A DNA stretch of 64,000 bases from Oligoflexia bacterium. Its GTDB lineage: Bacteria > Bdellovibrionota > Bdellovibrionia > JABDDW01. The stretch is from positions 1 through 64,000 of the forward strand of contig JADJXN010000006.1 of assembly GCA_016715815.1 (NCBI GenBank). The letters are read 5' to 3'. Shown piece by piece: positions 53,140-62,763 of the stretch. A model generated the notes under the pieces. That model searched no databases. It saw only the letters and a program-made list of their open reading frames with translations, and was not told where the DNA came from. Every line of letters begins with the position of its first letter. Position 1 is the stretch's first letter. The position numbers and the translations under genes are program-made.

Positions 53140-54237
53140 AAGACTAGATAGAAGCCTTCTATTAACGGCTTTTTCATTAATGGGCATTGGGCTTGTTTTG
53201 GTTTATAGCGCAAGCTTCATCTTTGCCACTGAAAATTACGATGATGGACTCTACTTTTTTCGGCGCCAGATTGTTTTTGTAGCTATTTCTCTTTTGGTAA
53301 TGTGGTTTGCCTCTCGCGTGAGCGTTTCTTTAATTAAAAAAAGTTTTTGGTTTTTATATGGCCTTAGTATTTTACTTTTAATGGCTACTTTTATTCCTGG
53401 TATTTCCCATTCTGCAGGTGGCGCCGCCCGCTGGATTGATTTACCGTTGGGGTTTCATATAGAGCCTGGCGAAATTACTAAAATGATGAGTGCTCTTATT
53501 TTTACTTGGCTTTTAACTCGTGAAAAACCTGCAAAAGAGCCGTGGTACAAAGGTATTTTACTAAGTATTGTCCTTGTGGGTTTACCGGTTTTACTTTTAT
53601 TACAACAACCTGATTTTGGATCAAGCGTTTTATTTTTTCTCATTGGCTTAACATTACTTTTTTGCTTTGGTCTTCCTTGGGGTTATCTCATTGCTGCGTT
53701 TATTACTGCCATTCCACTTTTTATATTCTTGTAATGCAGGTTGATTATAGAAAAAAAAGAATGCTCGCATTTTTAAACCCATGGGATGATCCTTCGCAGT
53801 CGGGCTTTCAAGTGATTCAATCTCTACTTAGTTTTAGCGCTGGTGGGTTTTGGGGAACAGGTCTTGGAAAAGGGCAATCTAAACTTTATTTTTTACCGGA
53901 AGCACACACAGATTTTATTTTAGCTGTTTTGGGTGAAGAAACAGGTTTTTTGGGTTTCTTGTTAGTCACATTTTTATTTATTTGGCTTGTTATGAGAGGA
54001 CTTCAAATAGCGCTACTTAGTCCCGATCCGTTTGCAAAACGCCTAGCTGTTGGTTTAAGTGCGATGATAGGTTTACAAGCTGTTATAAATATTGGTGTGG
54101 TGACGGGTCTTTTGCCAACAAAAGGTTTAACAATGCCATTTTTATCTTATGGCGGAAGTAGTCTTGTGGTTGTAAGTTGTGCTTGTGGAATTTTAATTAG
54201 TATTTACCGCGCCTCTCTAAAGAAAGCTAACACATGA
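53075..54237 (+). CDS. ftsW: septal glycosyltransferase FtsW, apparent frameshift
   Basis: SEDS family. The first frame covers helices from RSLLLTAFSLMGIGLVLVYS to FITAIPLFIFL and stops at 53734. The rest (MQVDYRKKRMLAFLNPWDD ... GLTMPFLSYGGSSLV) is in the -1 frame to 54237. The break is at T5 (53718-53722); one added T gives a continuous protein of about 385 residues. FtsW polymerises septal glycan with FtsI and should be essential, so sequence error is likely. The start is unclear: only TTG (53075, 53084, 53093) or GTG (53102) codons, all inside murD. Confidence 0.88.
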
Positions 54238-55313
54238 TTTTAATTGCTGGTGGTGGAACCGGCGGGCACATTTACCCAGCCATTGCAATTGCTCAGGCTA
54301 TAAAAGAAATCAGACCAGATATTAATATAGAATTTGTTGGGACTGCAGGCGGTTTAGAGAAAAAAATAATTCCAAAAGAGGGCTACAAGCTTCACCTTAT
54401 TCAAGCGGCAGCACTGAATAATGTGAGCATTATTTCAAAAATCTTTGCTTTGTTCCTTTTACCTGTTGGTATTATTCAGAGTATTTTTTTAATTTTAAAA
54501 TTAAAGCCCAAAGTTATTCTGGGTGTAGGCGGTTATGCTTCAGGCCCAATGATGCTAGCAGGTGTTTTGATGTGCAAAAAAACTGCGGTATTTGAATCTA
54601 ATGCTTTCCCAGGTTTAACAAACCGAAAGCTAGCACATTTTGTAAATGTAGCTTTTATAAATTTTGAGGTTACAAAAAAATTTTTTAAAAATGCACTTTT
54701 ACTAGGAATACCTGTGCGTAAAAGCATGGAGTTGAAGTTGCGACATGAAAAAAATTTTATAACTGCAAAAATGAATCTACTAATATTTGGAGGAAGTCAG
54801 GGGGCTCGTGGAATTAATAAAGTGGTCCTTGAAGCAGTAAAAAAAGATTCTGGTTGGTTAAGAGATTTTAATGTAATTCACCAAATAGGAGCCACAGATT
54901 GGGAATATTTTGATAGCGAATATAAAAAAATTTTTAAAGCTGGTATGCAGGCAAGTTTTCAATGGTTTGAATTTTTATATGACATGCCTGAGCGCTACCA
55001 GTGGGCTGATTTTGTTTTATGTCGAGCAGGGGCCGCTACATTGAGCGAGCTTTCAGCAATTGGTAAAGCTGCTATTTTAGTTCCCTTTCCACATGCAGCA
55101 GATAACCATCAAGAGAAAAATGCACAAGCTCTGGTTGAGCGCGGAGCAGCTCATATGGTTTTACAAAAAGACTTAAGCGTGGAGCGTTTTTTAAAGGAAA
55201 TTTATGATTTTAAAAATAATCCCCAACAAATTTCTCAAATGGCCCAAGCGGTAAAAGCATTTCACTTCCCAGATGCAAGCCATAAAATTGCAGAAAAGTT
55301 GGTAAACTTATGA
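54234..55313 (+). CDS. murG: lipid II synthase MurG
   Basis: 359 residues. The glycine-rich start LIAGGGTGGHIYPAIAIAQA, GVGGYASGPMMLAG, LLIFGGSQGARGIN and the UDP-GlcNAc-binding RAGAATLSELSAIGKAAILV are classic MurG. It adds GlcNAc to lipid I on the inner face of the inner membrane. Overlaps ftsW and murC by 4 bp each. Confidence 0.97.
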   Translation: MILIAGGGTGGHIYPAIAIAQAIKEIRPDINIEFVGTAGGLEKKIIPKEGYKLHLIQAAALNNVSIISKIFALFLLPVGIIQSIFLILKLKPKVILGVGGYASGPMMLAGVLMCKKTAVFESNAFPGLTNRKLAHFVNVAFINFEVTKKFFKNALLLGIPVRKSMELKLRHEKNFITAKMNLLIFGGSQGARGINKVVLEAVKKDSGWLRDFNVIHQIGATDWEYFDSEYKKIFKAGMQASFQWFEFLYDMPERYQWADFVLCRAGAATLSELSAIGKAAILVPFPHAADNHQEKNAQALVERGAAHMVLQKDLSVERFLKEIYDFKNNPQQISQMAQAVKAFHFPDASHKIAEKLVNL

Positions 55314-56677
55314 ACCTTTCTTCAGCAAAAATTCATTTTGTAGGTATTGGTGGCATAGGCATGAGTGGTATTGCTGAAGTATTAGTTAACACAGGTTGTA
55401 CTGTGAGTGGGTCAGATTTAAATACAAATATTCAAGTTGAGCGGCTAAAAGCCATGGGGGTACAAATACACATTGGTCACCATAAAGATAACCTTCCACA
55501 GGATTGTCACGCCGTGGTTTACAGCTCAGCAGTGAGTAAAAATAATCCTGAACTTTTAAAAGCTAAAGAAAATAAAATTCCAATTATAAGGCGAGCTGAA
55601 ATGCTTGCAGAAATTATGCGTTTAAAGCGAGGCATTGCCATAGGGGGAACCCACGGCAAAACAACAACAACCAGTATGGTAGCCACAATGATGATTGATG
55701 CTGGCCTTGACCCAACAATTGTTATTGGTGGCCGCTTAGATTTAATAAAAAGCAATGCTGCTTTAGGAAAGGGGCAGTGGTTTGTAGCCGAAGCTGATGA
55801 AAGTGACGGAAGTTTTTTACATTTAAATCCTGAGATTTTGGTTTTAACAAATATAGATAACGATCACCTTGAGCATTTTGGCAGCTTTGAAAAATTACTA
55901 GCCTGCTATAAAGATTTTTCTGAAAAAATCCCTTTTTATGGCAGTGCCATATTATGTACCGATGATATGTATGTAAATAAGCTCTCTAAAAATTATCCTA
56001 AAAGATTTTTAAGTTATGGTTTTAATAAACAAGCCCAGCTTCGCGCAGAGAATATAAAATCCTCCATGGGTATTCAAAAATTTAGTGTCACGCTGGAAGG
56101 TAAAAAACTGGGAGACGTGGAATTATTGGTGCCTGGCAGACATAATATTTTAAATGCTCTAGCAGCTATTGCAATAGGTATTGAGCTTCAAATTGATTTT
56201 CAAAAAATTTCTCAGGGCTTAAATAAATATACAGGTGTTGATAGAAGACTTCAAAAAATAGGTAGTGTAAACGAAGTTGATGTTTATGATGATTATGGCC
56301 ACCATCCAACTGAGGTATCGGTAACCATTAGTGCTTTAAGAGAGCTTTACCCAAAAAATAGAATTGTTATTGCCTTTCAACCGCACAGATACACGCGCAC
56401 AAAAGAGTGTTGGAATGAGTTTCTTGGCTGTTTTAAAGGTGCAGATGCTGTTGCTATTTTTGATATTTACGAAGCCAGTGAGAAAAAAATCAAAGGTATT
56501 ACATCAGAAAAATTGGCACTTGCCATTAAAAAGAAAAATAAATCCGCATTTTATGCGGGCTCCCTTGCTAAAGGTGCTGAAAAAGTTTTTAATATTTTAC
56601 GTCCCAATGATGTTTTACTAACATTAGGAGCTGGAGATATTTACAAAATTGGTAAAGAATATTTAAATAAAAACTAA
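55310..56677 (+). CDS. murC: UDP-N-acetylmuramate:L-alanine ligase MurC
   Basis: 455 residues. HFVGIGGIGMSGIAEVL, ATP site GGTHGKTTTTSMVA, ADESDGSFL, and DDYGHHPTEVSVTI are diagnostic. MurC adds the first L-alanine to UDP-MurNAc. Length is typical. Two bases separate it from murB, its usual partner. Confidence 0.97.
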   Translation: MNLSSAKIHFVGIGGIGMSGIAEVLVNTGCTVSGSDLNTNIQVERLKAMGVQIHIGHHKDNLPQDCHAVVYSSAVSKNNPELLKAKENKIPIIRRAEMLAEIMRLKRGIAIGGTHGKTTTTSMVATMMIDAGLDPTIVIGGRLDLIKSNAALGKGQWFVAEADESDGSFLHLNPEILVLTNIDNDHLEHFGSFEKLLACYKDFSEKIPFYGSAILCTDDMYVNKLSKNYPKRFLSYGFNKQAQLRAENIKSSMGIQKFSVTLEGKKLGDVELLVPGRHNILNALAAIAIGIELQIDFQKISQGLNKYTGVDRRLQKIGSVNEVDVYDDYGHHPTEVSVTISALRELYPKNRIVIAFQPHRYTRTKECWNEFLGCFKGADAVAIFDIYEASEKKIKGITSEKLALAIKKKNKSAFYAGSLAKGAEKVFNILRPNDVLLTLGAGDIYKIGKEYLNKN

Positions 56678-56679
56678 AT

Positions 56680-57576
56680 ATGGACATTACAGACTTTAAA
56701 AAATCAGAAATTTTAGCAAACCACACAAGCTGGCTTGTTGGCGGGCCTGCTGAATATTATTTTGAGCCAACAAATAAAGAAGAGCTAAGAGATGCTCTTA
56801 TTGTGGCCCGTAAAGAATCTTTAAATGTGACCTATTTGGGTGGGGGATCAAACGTTTTAGTGAGCGATGATGGTGTTTCGGGGCTAGTTATTTCTTTTAA
56901 AAAAATGAATAAAATTGAGGTTATTGAAGATAACGAAGAAGTCTATTCTTTTTGGGCCGATGCAGGTGTTACAAAATCTGAGTTATTAAAAATATTTTTG
57001 AAAAAGAAATTAGAGCCTGCCTTATTTTTAGCAGGCATTCCAGGCCAAGTAGGTGGTGGAGTGGTGATGAATGCAGGTGTGTCTGAGAATATAAAGCCGC
57101 GAGAGTTTGGCGAAATAATTCAAGGGCTTGAAGTTTTAAAACCTGATGGAACAATTAAGGGTGTAAAAGCAAATCGAATTAAATGGAGTTATAGAAACTG
57201 TGATGGCTGGCAGCCAGGTATTATTACAAGAGCCTTAATTTCTTGGCCTAATAAACCGGTGGATAATATTTTAGAAAAAGTAAAAGAATTAAACCAAGCT
57301 CGTTTGGCCAAACAACCTCTTGAGTATCCAAGCTGTGGATCTGTTTTTGTAAACCCACACCCCCATAAAGCTGGGGAACTTATTGAATCAGTAAACCTTA
57401 AGGGTTATAAAGTTGGAAACGCACAAATTTCAGAAAAGCATGCCAATTTTATTGTTAATCTTGGTGGTGCAACCGCTCAGGACATAAGAGAGCTTATGCA
57501 AATTTGTATTAGAAAAGTAAAAGCAGTCTGTGGTGTTGAACTTAAGACGGAAGTCAAGTTCCTAGGTAGCAGGTAG
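56680..57576 (+). CDS. murB: UDP-N-acetylenolpyruvoylglucosamine reductase MurB
   Basis: 298 residues. FAD-binding LGGGSNVLVSDDGVSGLVI, IPGQVGGGVVMNAG, PSCGSVFVNP and a C-terminal Glu in GVELKTEVKFLG fit MurB, which reduces the enolpyruvyl ether to form MurNAc. The last codons (GGT AGC AGG TAG, giving GSR-stop) lie inside the left arm of palindromic element copy 2, so the element has set the C-terminus. Confidence 0.95.
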   Translation: MDITDFKKSEILANHTSWLVGGPAEYYFEPTNKEELRDALIVARKESLNVTYLGGGSNVLVSDDGVSGLVISFKKMNKIEVIEDNEEVYSFWADAGVTKSELLKIFLKKKLEPALFLAGIPGQVGGGVVMNAGVSENIKPREFGEIIQGLEVLKPDGTIKGVKANRIKWSYRNCDGWQPGIITRALISWPNKPVDNILEKVKELNQARLAKQPLEYPSCGSVFVNPHPHKAGELIESVNLKGYKVGNAQISEKHANFIVNLGGATAQDIRELMQICIRKVKAVCGVELKTEVKFLGSR

Positions 57577-57679
57577 TTTTTGGTAATTGTAGGGGTTATT
57601 TTTTAGCTAATAAGCCAATAAAAGCTTACGGACTAAAGTCAAATACAGCCCAACAATTACCAAAAACTACCTGGTACCT
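57564..57679. repeat. palindromic repeat element, copy 2
   Basis: Arms at 57564-57590 and 57653-57679 pair over 27 bp with one mismatch; the left arm matches copy 1 (16348-16464) for 26 of its first 27 bases. Total length 116 bp against 117 in copy 1. The cores are similar in length and both begin GGGGTTA, but otherwise differ. It interrupts the otherwise tight dcw cluster between murB and ddl and provides the murB stop codon. Confidence 0.8.
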
Positions 57680-57708
57680 TTTGGGAGGGGCTGTTACCTT
57701 ATAAGTAT

Positions 57709-58638
57709 ATGATAGTTCTAGTGCAGGGTGGTTTAGGGAGTGAGCGGGAGATTAGCCTAAAAACAGGGGCTGCTTTTGAAAGAGCACTGAAAAACCTAAA
57801 AGCAAATTATACAGTTATAGACGCTAAAGAAGATTTCCCAGTTCAGATTTCAAAAATAAAAAATATTAAATGTGCGCTGCTTGCTTTGCATGGCAAATAC
57901 GGGGAAGATGGCACCATTCAAGGAATTTTAGAATATTTAAAAATTCCTTACACAGGAAGTGGTGTAATGGCCTCAGCTTTGGCAATGAATAAAGCAGCAA
58001 CCAAACAAATTCTTTCCCAAAACGGCATACCCAATGCTGATTATGGTGTGATTAATTTAAATTTCTTAAAAGAGTCTGATATTAATTCTGAACTTCAAAA
58101 AATTGTAAAAAAAGTGGGAATTCCCCTTGTTGTAAAGCCCCTTCAAGAAGGTTCTTCTGTTGGAATGAGTATTGTTAAAAATGAAAAAGATGTTTTAAAC
58201 GCCATTCACTTGGCAGCCAAGTATGATAAGCAAATTTTAATTGAAAAATTCATTTCTGGAATGGAAATAACTGTTCCCATTTGGTTTGGAAAAGCTTTGC
58301 CAATTATTGAAATTAAACCAAAATCAGAATTTTATGACTATAAACGTAAATACACCAAAGGGGAAACAGACTATATTTTGCCAGCGCCATTAAGCCCTGA
58401 ATTACAAAAAAAATGTGAGAAATACTCTATAGATACATTTCTTGCTGTTGGATGTAGGCATTATGCCAGAGTAGATTTAATGATATCAGAAGATCATAAA
58501 CCCTATGTTTTAGAAATTAATACTTTACCAGGATGTACTGAAACAAGTCTTTTGCCAAAATCTGCCGCCAAGGCCGGTTTAAAATTTGATGATATGATAC
58601 AAACACTTATTGAAAATGCCACTTTGGATTATGCATGA
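57709..58638 (+). CDS. ddl: D-alanine-D-alanine ligase
   Basis: 309 residues, ATP-grasp. GGLGSEREISLKTG at the N-terminus, HGKYGEDGTIQGIL, KPLQEGSSVGMSIV and VLEINTLPGCTETSLLPKSA are the family motifs. It makes the D-Ala-D-Ala dipeptide used by MurF. It is separated from murB by element copy 2 and overlaps ftsQ by 4 bp. Confidence 0.96.
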   Translation: MIVLVQGGLGSEREISLKTGAAFERALKNLKANYTVIDAKEDFPVQISKIKNIKCALLALHGKYGEDGTIQGILEYLKIPYTGSGVMASALAMNKAATKQILSQNGIPNADYGVINLNFLKESDINSELQKIVKKVGIPLVVKPLQEGSSVGMSIVKNEKDVLNAIHLAAKYDKQILIEKFISGMEITVPIWFGKALPIIEIKPKSEFYDYKRKYTKGETDYILPAPLSPELQKKCEKYSIDTFLAVGCRHYARVDLMISEDHKPYVLEINTLPGCTETSLLPKSAAKAGLKFDDMIQTLIENATLDYA

Positions 58639-59348
58639 GAGTTTTTAAAATCTTTTTAAGTATAGTTATTATTTTAGGTATTACATACGCTACCTATACT
58701 TCACTGTTTAAAAGTGATTTTACTAAAATCAAAAAAGTCACCATTAGCGGCGTGGCAGATAAAATTATTCCTGATTTAAAAAGAATGTATTCTGGCTTAG
58801 AAAACCAGTCTTTTTGGAAAGTTGATGTTATAGCTGTTGCTGAAAAAATAAAAACCCACCCTTGGGTGCAAGACGTTGAAATAAAAAAACTATTCCCTAA
58901 TGAGATTGCAATTTTAATAACCCAAAGAGAGCCATCAGCGTTAATTAATAACTCCAAAGGTGTGTTTAATTATGTTGATGGCCAAGGGCATGTATTTGGA
59001 CCCGCGGAAACTATAGATGTAACAGAGAAAATTATTTTATCCGGAAAAGAGCTTATGGATAAAAGCCAAACCAGAGAACCTATTTTAGAAGTGATTCAAA
59101 ATCTTCCTCAAACAGGAGCGCTTAGCCACCAAGATATTAGTGAAATTAAATACCAGAGCGAAAAGGGGTATCAAATTTTGCTATCTAAAACAGGAATTGT
59201 TGTAGATCTTGGAAAAGAAAACCTCCCTTTAAGAGTGGATCGCGCACGCCGAGTAGTTCAGTACTTGGAGGACCACAAAATTAACGCATCGCACGTAGAT
59301 GCGGACTACTCGAAAAAAGTCCTTGTCAAAGTGCGTAAGCCCCGATAG
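58635..59348 (+). CDS. ftsQ: cell division protein FtsQ
   Basis: 237 residues. One membrane segment near the N-terminus (IFLSIVIILGITYATYTSLF), then a POTRA domain (FTKIKKVTISGVADKIIPDL) and the FtsQ domain with KTHPWVQDVEIKKLFPNEIA. It bridges early and late division proteins in the periplasm with FtsB and FtsL. Position between ddl and ftsA is the standard order. Confidence 0.94.
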   Translation: MRVFKIFLSIVIILGITYATYTSLFKSDFTKIKKVTISGVADKIIPDLKRMYSGLENQSFWKVDVIAVAEKIKTHPWVQDVEIKKLFPNEIAILITQREPSALINNSKGVFNYVDGQGHVFGPAETIDVTEKIILSGKELMDKSQTREPILEVIQNLPQTGALSHQDISEIKYQSEKGYQILLSKTGIVVDLGKENLPLRVDRARRVVQYLEDHKINASHVDADYSKKVLVKVRKPR

Positions 59349-59404
59349 CCTGTTTACAGCAACATTTGAAGAGGCAACTTTCAGCCTGAACGGAGTCGGA
59401 GCTG

Positions 59405-60622
59405 ATGATAACAACAAACATGAATGTAGTCGCAGGCTTAGACATAGGCACTTCCAAAGTATCAATCGTTATCGCGCGTGTTCAGCAAAAAACACTTGAG
59501 GTTATTGGTGTCTCATCAGTTGCTTGTAACGGTATTAAAAAAGGTGCCGTTGTAAATATTGAAGCAACCACTGAAGCCATTAAAAAAGCAAGAGAAGAAG
59601 CAGAACTTATGTCTGGAGTAAAAATTTCTTCAGCGTGGGCCGGAGTTTCTGCAAGTCATGTGAGTTCTTTTAACAGCACAGGAATGGTAGCCATTCGTGA
59701 TAAAGAAGTCAGACGCGATGATGTAGAAAGAGTTGTTGAAGCTGCACAAGCTGTTGCAATAAAAGAAGATCGTGAGCTGTTACATGTCTTACCACAAACA
59801 TTTATTGTTGACTCTCAATCTAGCATTAGAGATCCCATTGGGATGAGTGGTGTGCGCTTAGAAGTGGGTGCACATTTGGTTGCGGCAAATTCAATGACCC
59901 TAATTAATTTAAGAAAGTGTGCTTATAAAGCAAATCTTCAAATTAATGGTTTTATTTTAGAAACTCTTGCTGCAGCTGAGGCAGTCTTAAGCAACGATGA
60001 GAAGGATTTAGGCGTAGCGGTTGTAGATATTGGTGCTGCATCAAGCGATATTATTATTTATCAAAATGGCTCAGTAGTATTTTCTTGTGTTGTGCCAGTT
60101 GGCGGAGCGCACTTAACCCATGATATTTCAATTGGTTTAAGAACGCCTGCAACTAACGCTGAAGAAATTAAAATTAAATTTGGTGCGGCCATGGCTAATT
60201 TAATTACAGATAATGATGTTATTGAAGTGGCCAGTGTTGGTGGAAGAAGCGCAAGATCTGTTTCAAGAAGTTCTTTGGCTGAAGTTATTGAGCCAAGGGC
60301 TGAGGAAATTATCACCCTTATTCATGATGCCATTAGAAAAAGTGGTTACGCAGATATGCTAGGTGCTGGAGTTGTTTTAACCGGCGGAGCAAGTCAGCTT
60401 GAGGGAATGGCGGAGCTTGCTGAATATATAATTGAAATGCCAGTGAGAAAGGCTTGTGCTTTAAATATTATGGGCCTTAAAGAAGTTGTTAATTCGCCAA
60501 GTTATGCAACAGTATTGGGGCTTATTCTTTTAGGCTCAGAGAAGCAAAAAAATACTCCTGCAATGGCAAAAGCAACAACATTTATAGAAAAAATTAAAAA
60601 CGAAATATCGCAGTTATTTTAA
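59405..60622 (+). CDS. ftsA: cell division protein FtsA
   Basis: 405 residues, actin-like ATPase. VAGLDIGTSKVSIVIARV is the phosphate-1 motif; VAVVDIGAASSDIIIYQNGS and VVLTGGASQLEGMAELA follow. FtsA tethers FtsZ to the membrane through its C-terminal amphipathic helix, here TTFIEKIKNEISQLF. GGAG repeats lie just before the ATG at 59405; an ATG five codons later is an alternative start. Confidence 0.96.
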   Translation: MITTNMNVVAGLDIGTSKVSIVIARVQQKTLEVIGVSSVACNGIKKGAVVNIEATTEAIKKAREEAELMSGVKISSAWAGVSASHVSSFNSTGMVAIRDKEVRRDDVERVVEAAQAVAIKEDRELLHVLPQTFIVDSQSSIRDPIGMSGVRLEVGAHLVAANSMTLINLRKCAYKANLQINGFILETLAAAEAVLSNDEKDLGVAVVDIGAASSDIIIYQNGSVVFSCVVPVGGAHLTHDISIGLRTPATNAEEIKIKFGAAMANLITDNDVIEVASVGGRSARSVSRSSLAEVIEPRAEEIITLIHDAIRKSGYADMLGAGVVLTGGASQLEGMAELAEYIIEMPVRKACALNIMGLKEVVNSPSYATVLGLILLGSEKQKNTPAMAKATTFIEKIKNEISQLF

Positions 60623-60637
60623 ACGGGGGAAAACATC

Positions 60638-62017
60638 ATGTTTGAAATTGAAGAGGCAGCAAATTTAGGAGCAAATATAAAAGTGGTCGGCATTGGTGGC
60701 GGCGGCTCAAACGCTGTGACTACAATGATCAAAGCCGGAATGACCGGTGTGCAATTTATTGTAGCCAATACGGATAAACAAGCACTTGAGGCAAGTCCTG
60801 CACATGTAAAAATCCAGTTGGGACGTGAACTTACAAAAGGTTTAGGAGCAGGTGCTAACCCCGAAATTGGAAAGCGCGCTGCCATTGAAAGCTATAATGA
60901 AATAGCAGAAAAGCTTGAAGGTGCTGACATGATTTTTGTAACAGCCGGTATGGGAGGCGGTACAGGAACAGGTGGAGCCCCAATTGTAGCTAAAATTGCC
61001 CGTGAACTTGGAGCATTAACAGTAGGTGTAGTAACACGCCCCTTTTTATTTGAGGGAAACCGCCGGAAAAAACATGCCGATCTTGGCTTAAGCGAGCTAA
61101 AAGAAAATGTTGATACATTAATTGTTATTCCTAACCAAAAATTATTAGCTATTGCAGGGGAGAAAACTCCGCTTTTAGATACTTTTAAAAAAGCTGATGA
61201 GGTTTTACTTCATGCAGTACAGGGAATTTCAAATTTAATTAATACCCATGGCCTTATTAACCTGGATTTTGCTGATATCAAAACTGTTATGGCAAATAAA
61301 GGTATGGCCCTTATGGGAACAGGTTTTGCCAGCGGAGAAAACAGAACAGTGGAAGCGGCCACTGCAGCTATTTCAAGCCCGCTTCTTGAGAATGTGGCCA
61401 TTGATGGAGCACGTGGAATTATTATTAACGTTACCGGCGGAAGTGACCTCACAATGTTTGAAGTTAACGAAGCGTCAACTTTAATACGCGAAGCCGCTCA
61501 CGAAGATGCCGAAATTATTTTCGGTGCTGTTATTGATGAATCAATGAAAGACCAAGTTAAAGTAACAGTTATTGCTACAGGGTTTGGCTCAGATGAAAAG
61601 CCAACATTTGCAGACCAAATGACTCAGCTTCAAGCTCTCCAAATGGCTCAAGCTGTTATGGAAACCAAACCAGTGCCCACTGCGTCTAGTACAACCCAGC
61701 CGCAAGTAATTAAACCTTATGCTGAGGGCTTGCCGCCTCTCCCTCGTGAGGTGGTAATGCCCCAAGCTACAACTGATGCTGCAAGCTCGGCATCAGCAAA
61801 GCCAGTTTTACCAAGAGATATTTTGTTAGCAAAGGCTCGCGCCTTCAGAGATGCCCAACAGCCAATGGCATCAAGTGTGAAGGCAAAAGCGCCAGAGCCT
61901 GAGCAACTAAGTATGAAAATGCCAGATTTAGATTCAGCAAAAAAAATGGCCCAGCAAATGGAAGGGCAGTATGATGTGCCTGCCTTTATGAGGAAGAACC
62001 AACAGCCAGAAGTATGA
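60638..62017 (+). CDS. ftsZ: cell division protein FtsZ
   Basis: 459 residues, tubulin-like GTPase. VVGIGGGGSNAVTTMI, the tubulin signature GMGGGTGTGGAPIVA and the T7 loop region (NLDFADIKTVM) are present. A variable linker (about 320-440) leads to the conserved end YDVPAFMRKNQ that binds FtsA. It polymerises to form the division ring. GGGGGA lies before the ATG. Confidence 0.98.
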   Translation: MFEIEEAANLGANIKVVGIGGGGSNAVTTMIKAGMTGVQFIVANTDKQALEASPAHVKIQLGRELTKGLGAGANPEIGKRAAIESYNEIAEKLEGADMIFVTAGMGGGTGTGGAPIVAKIARELGALTVGVVTRPFLFEGNRRKKHADLGLSELKENVDTLIVIPNQKLLAIAGEKTPLLDTFKKADEVLLHAVQGISNLINTHGLINLDFADIKTVMANKGMALMGTGFASGENRTVEAATAAISSPLLENVAIDGARGIIINVTGGSDLTMFEVNEASTLIREAAHEDAEIIFGAVIDESMKDQVKVTVIATGFGSDEKPTFADQMTQLQALQMAQAVMETKPVPTASSTTQPQVIKPYAEGLPPLPREVVMPQATTDAASSASAKPVLPRDILLAKARAFRDAQQPMASSVKAKAPEPEQLSMKMPDLDSAKKMAQQMEGQYDVPAFMRKNQQPEV

Positions 62018-62028
62018 GTTAGGTTTTT

Positions 62029-62763
62029 GTGAAAAAAGCTTTTGTCATTTCAGATGTTCATTTAAAAAAAATGGCTTCTCCGCAAGGGGAGGCCATTTTA
62101 GCTTTGCTTAAGCGTGCACAAAGTGAGTGTTCCCTATTTATTATCTTAGGGGATCTTTTTGATATGTGGCTTGGGGATGGAGAGTATTTTAAAAATAAAT
62201 ACTCTGAGCTTATAGCAGAATTTAAAAAGTTAAAATCTTTTGGGTGCCGTGTGATTTATTTTGAAGGCAATCATGATTTACACTTAAAAAAGTTTTGGCA
62301 AGATGAACTGGGCTTTGAAGTTTATGACAAACCCTATAAGTTTGAATTTGGTGGTTTAAAAATTTGGGCTGAGCATGGAGATGAAATTAACCGTAAAGAC
62401 CGCGATTATTTATTTCTGCGCTGGTTTTTGCGTACCCCTTTATTACGTTTTTTAATTTACAACGTGCCTTCAAAAATTGTTGGTTTAATTGGGGAGCGCT
62501 CATCAAATATGAGCCGCCAATACACATCAACTCTGGATAATAAATCTTTAGAAATTTTTAGAGACTACGCTTTGCGCTTAGCAGAGCTAGAAGATTTTGA
62601 TCTTATTATTGCTGGCCATTCTCACCTGCAAGATGATTATGAATTTATAGTTAGTGGAAAAAAGCGCCGCCTTGTAAACCTTGGTTCTTGGCTTAATGCA
62701 GGCAGCGCTAAAGTTTTGGAAATTGAATCCTTAGGAAAATTTGAGATTAAATCCTGTCCGTAA
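62029..62763 (+). CDS. lpxH: UDP-2,3-diacylglucosamine diphosphatase LpxH-like
   Basis: 244 residues from a GTG start, 11 bp after ftsZ. Calcineurin-like metallophosphatase motifs in order: ISDVHLK, LGDLFDMWLGD, EGNHDLHL, EHGDEI and AGHSHLQ. LpxH cuts UDP-diacylglucosamine to lipid X in lipid A synthesis. E. coli has lpxC after ftsZ; here another lipid A gene fills that place. Confidence 0.85.
   Translation: MKKAFVISDVHLKKMASPQGEAILALLKRAQSECSLFIILGDLFDMWLGDGEYFKNKYSELIAEFKKLKSFGCRVIYFEGNHDLHLKKFWQDELGFEVYDKPYKFEFGGLKIWAEHGDEINRKDRDYLFLRWFLRTPLLRFLIYNVPSKIVGLIGERSSNMSRQYTSTLDNKSLEIFRDYALRLAELEDFDLIIAGHSHLQDDYEFIVSGKKRRLVNLGSWLNAGSAKVLEIESLGKFEIKSCP

Noticed and set aside
53662..54237. Second half of FtsW as a separate gene
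   Set aside because: Its first 24 residues are out-of-frame FtsW sequence, and the rest is exactly the missing C-terminal half of FtsW.
60619..60885. Minus-strand open frames of 60-90 codons inside ftsZ, ftsA and other plus-strand genes
   Set aside because: They are shadows of strongly coding frames on the other strand, and none has a start signal or recognisable protein.
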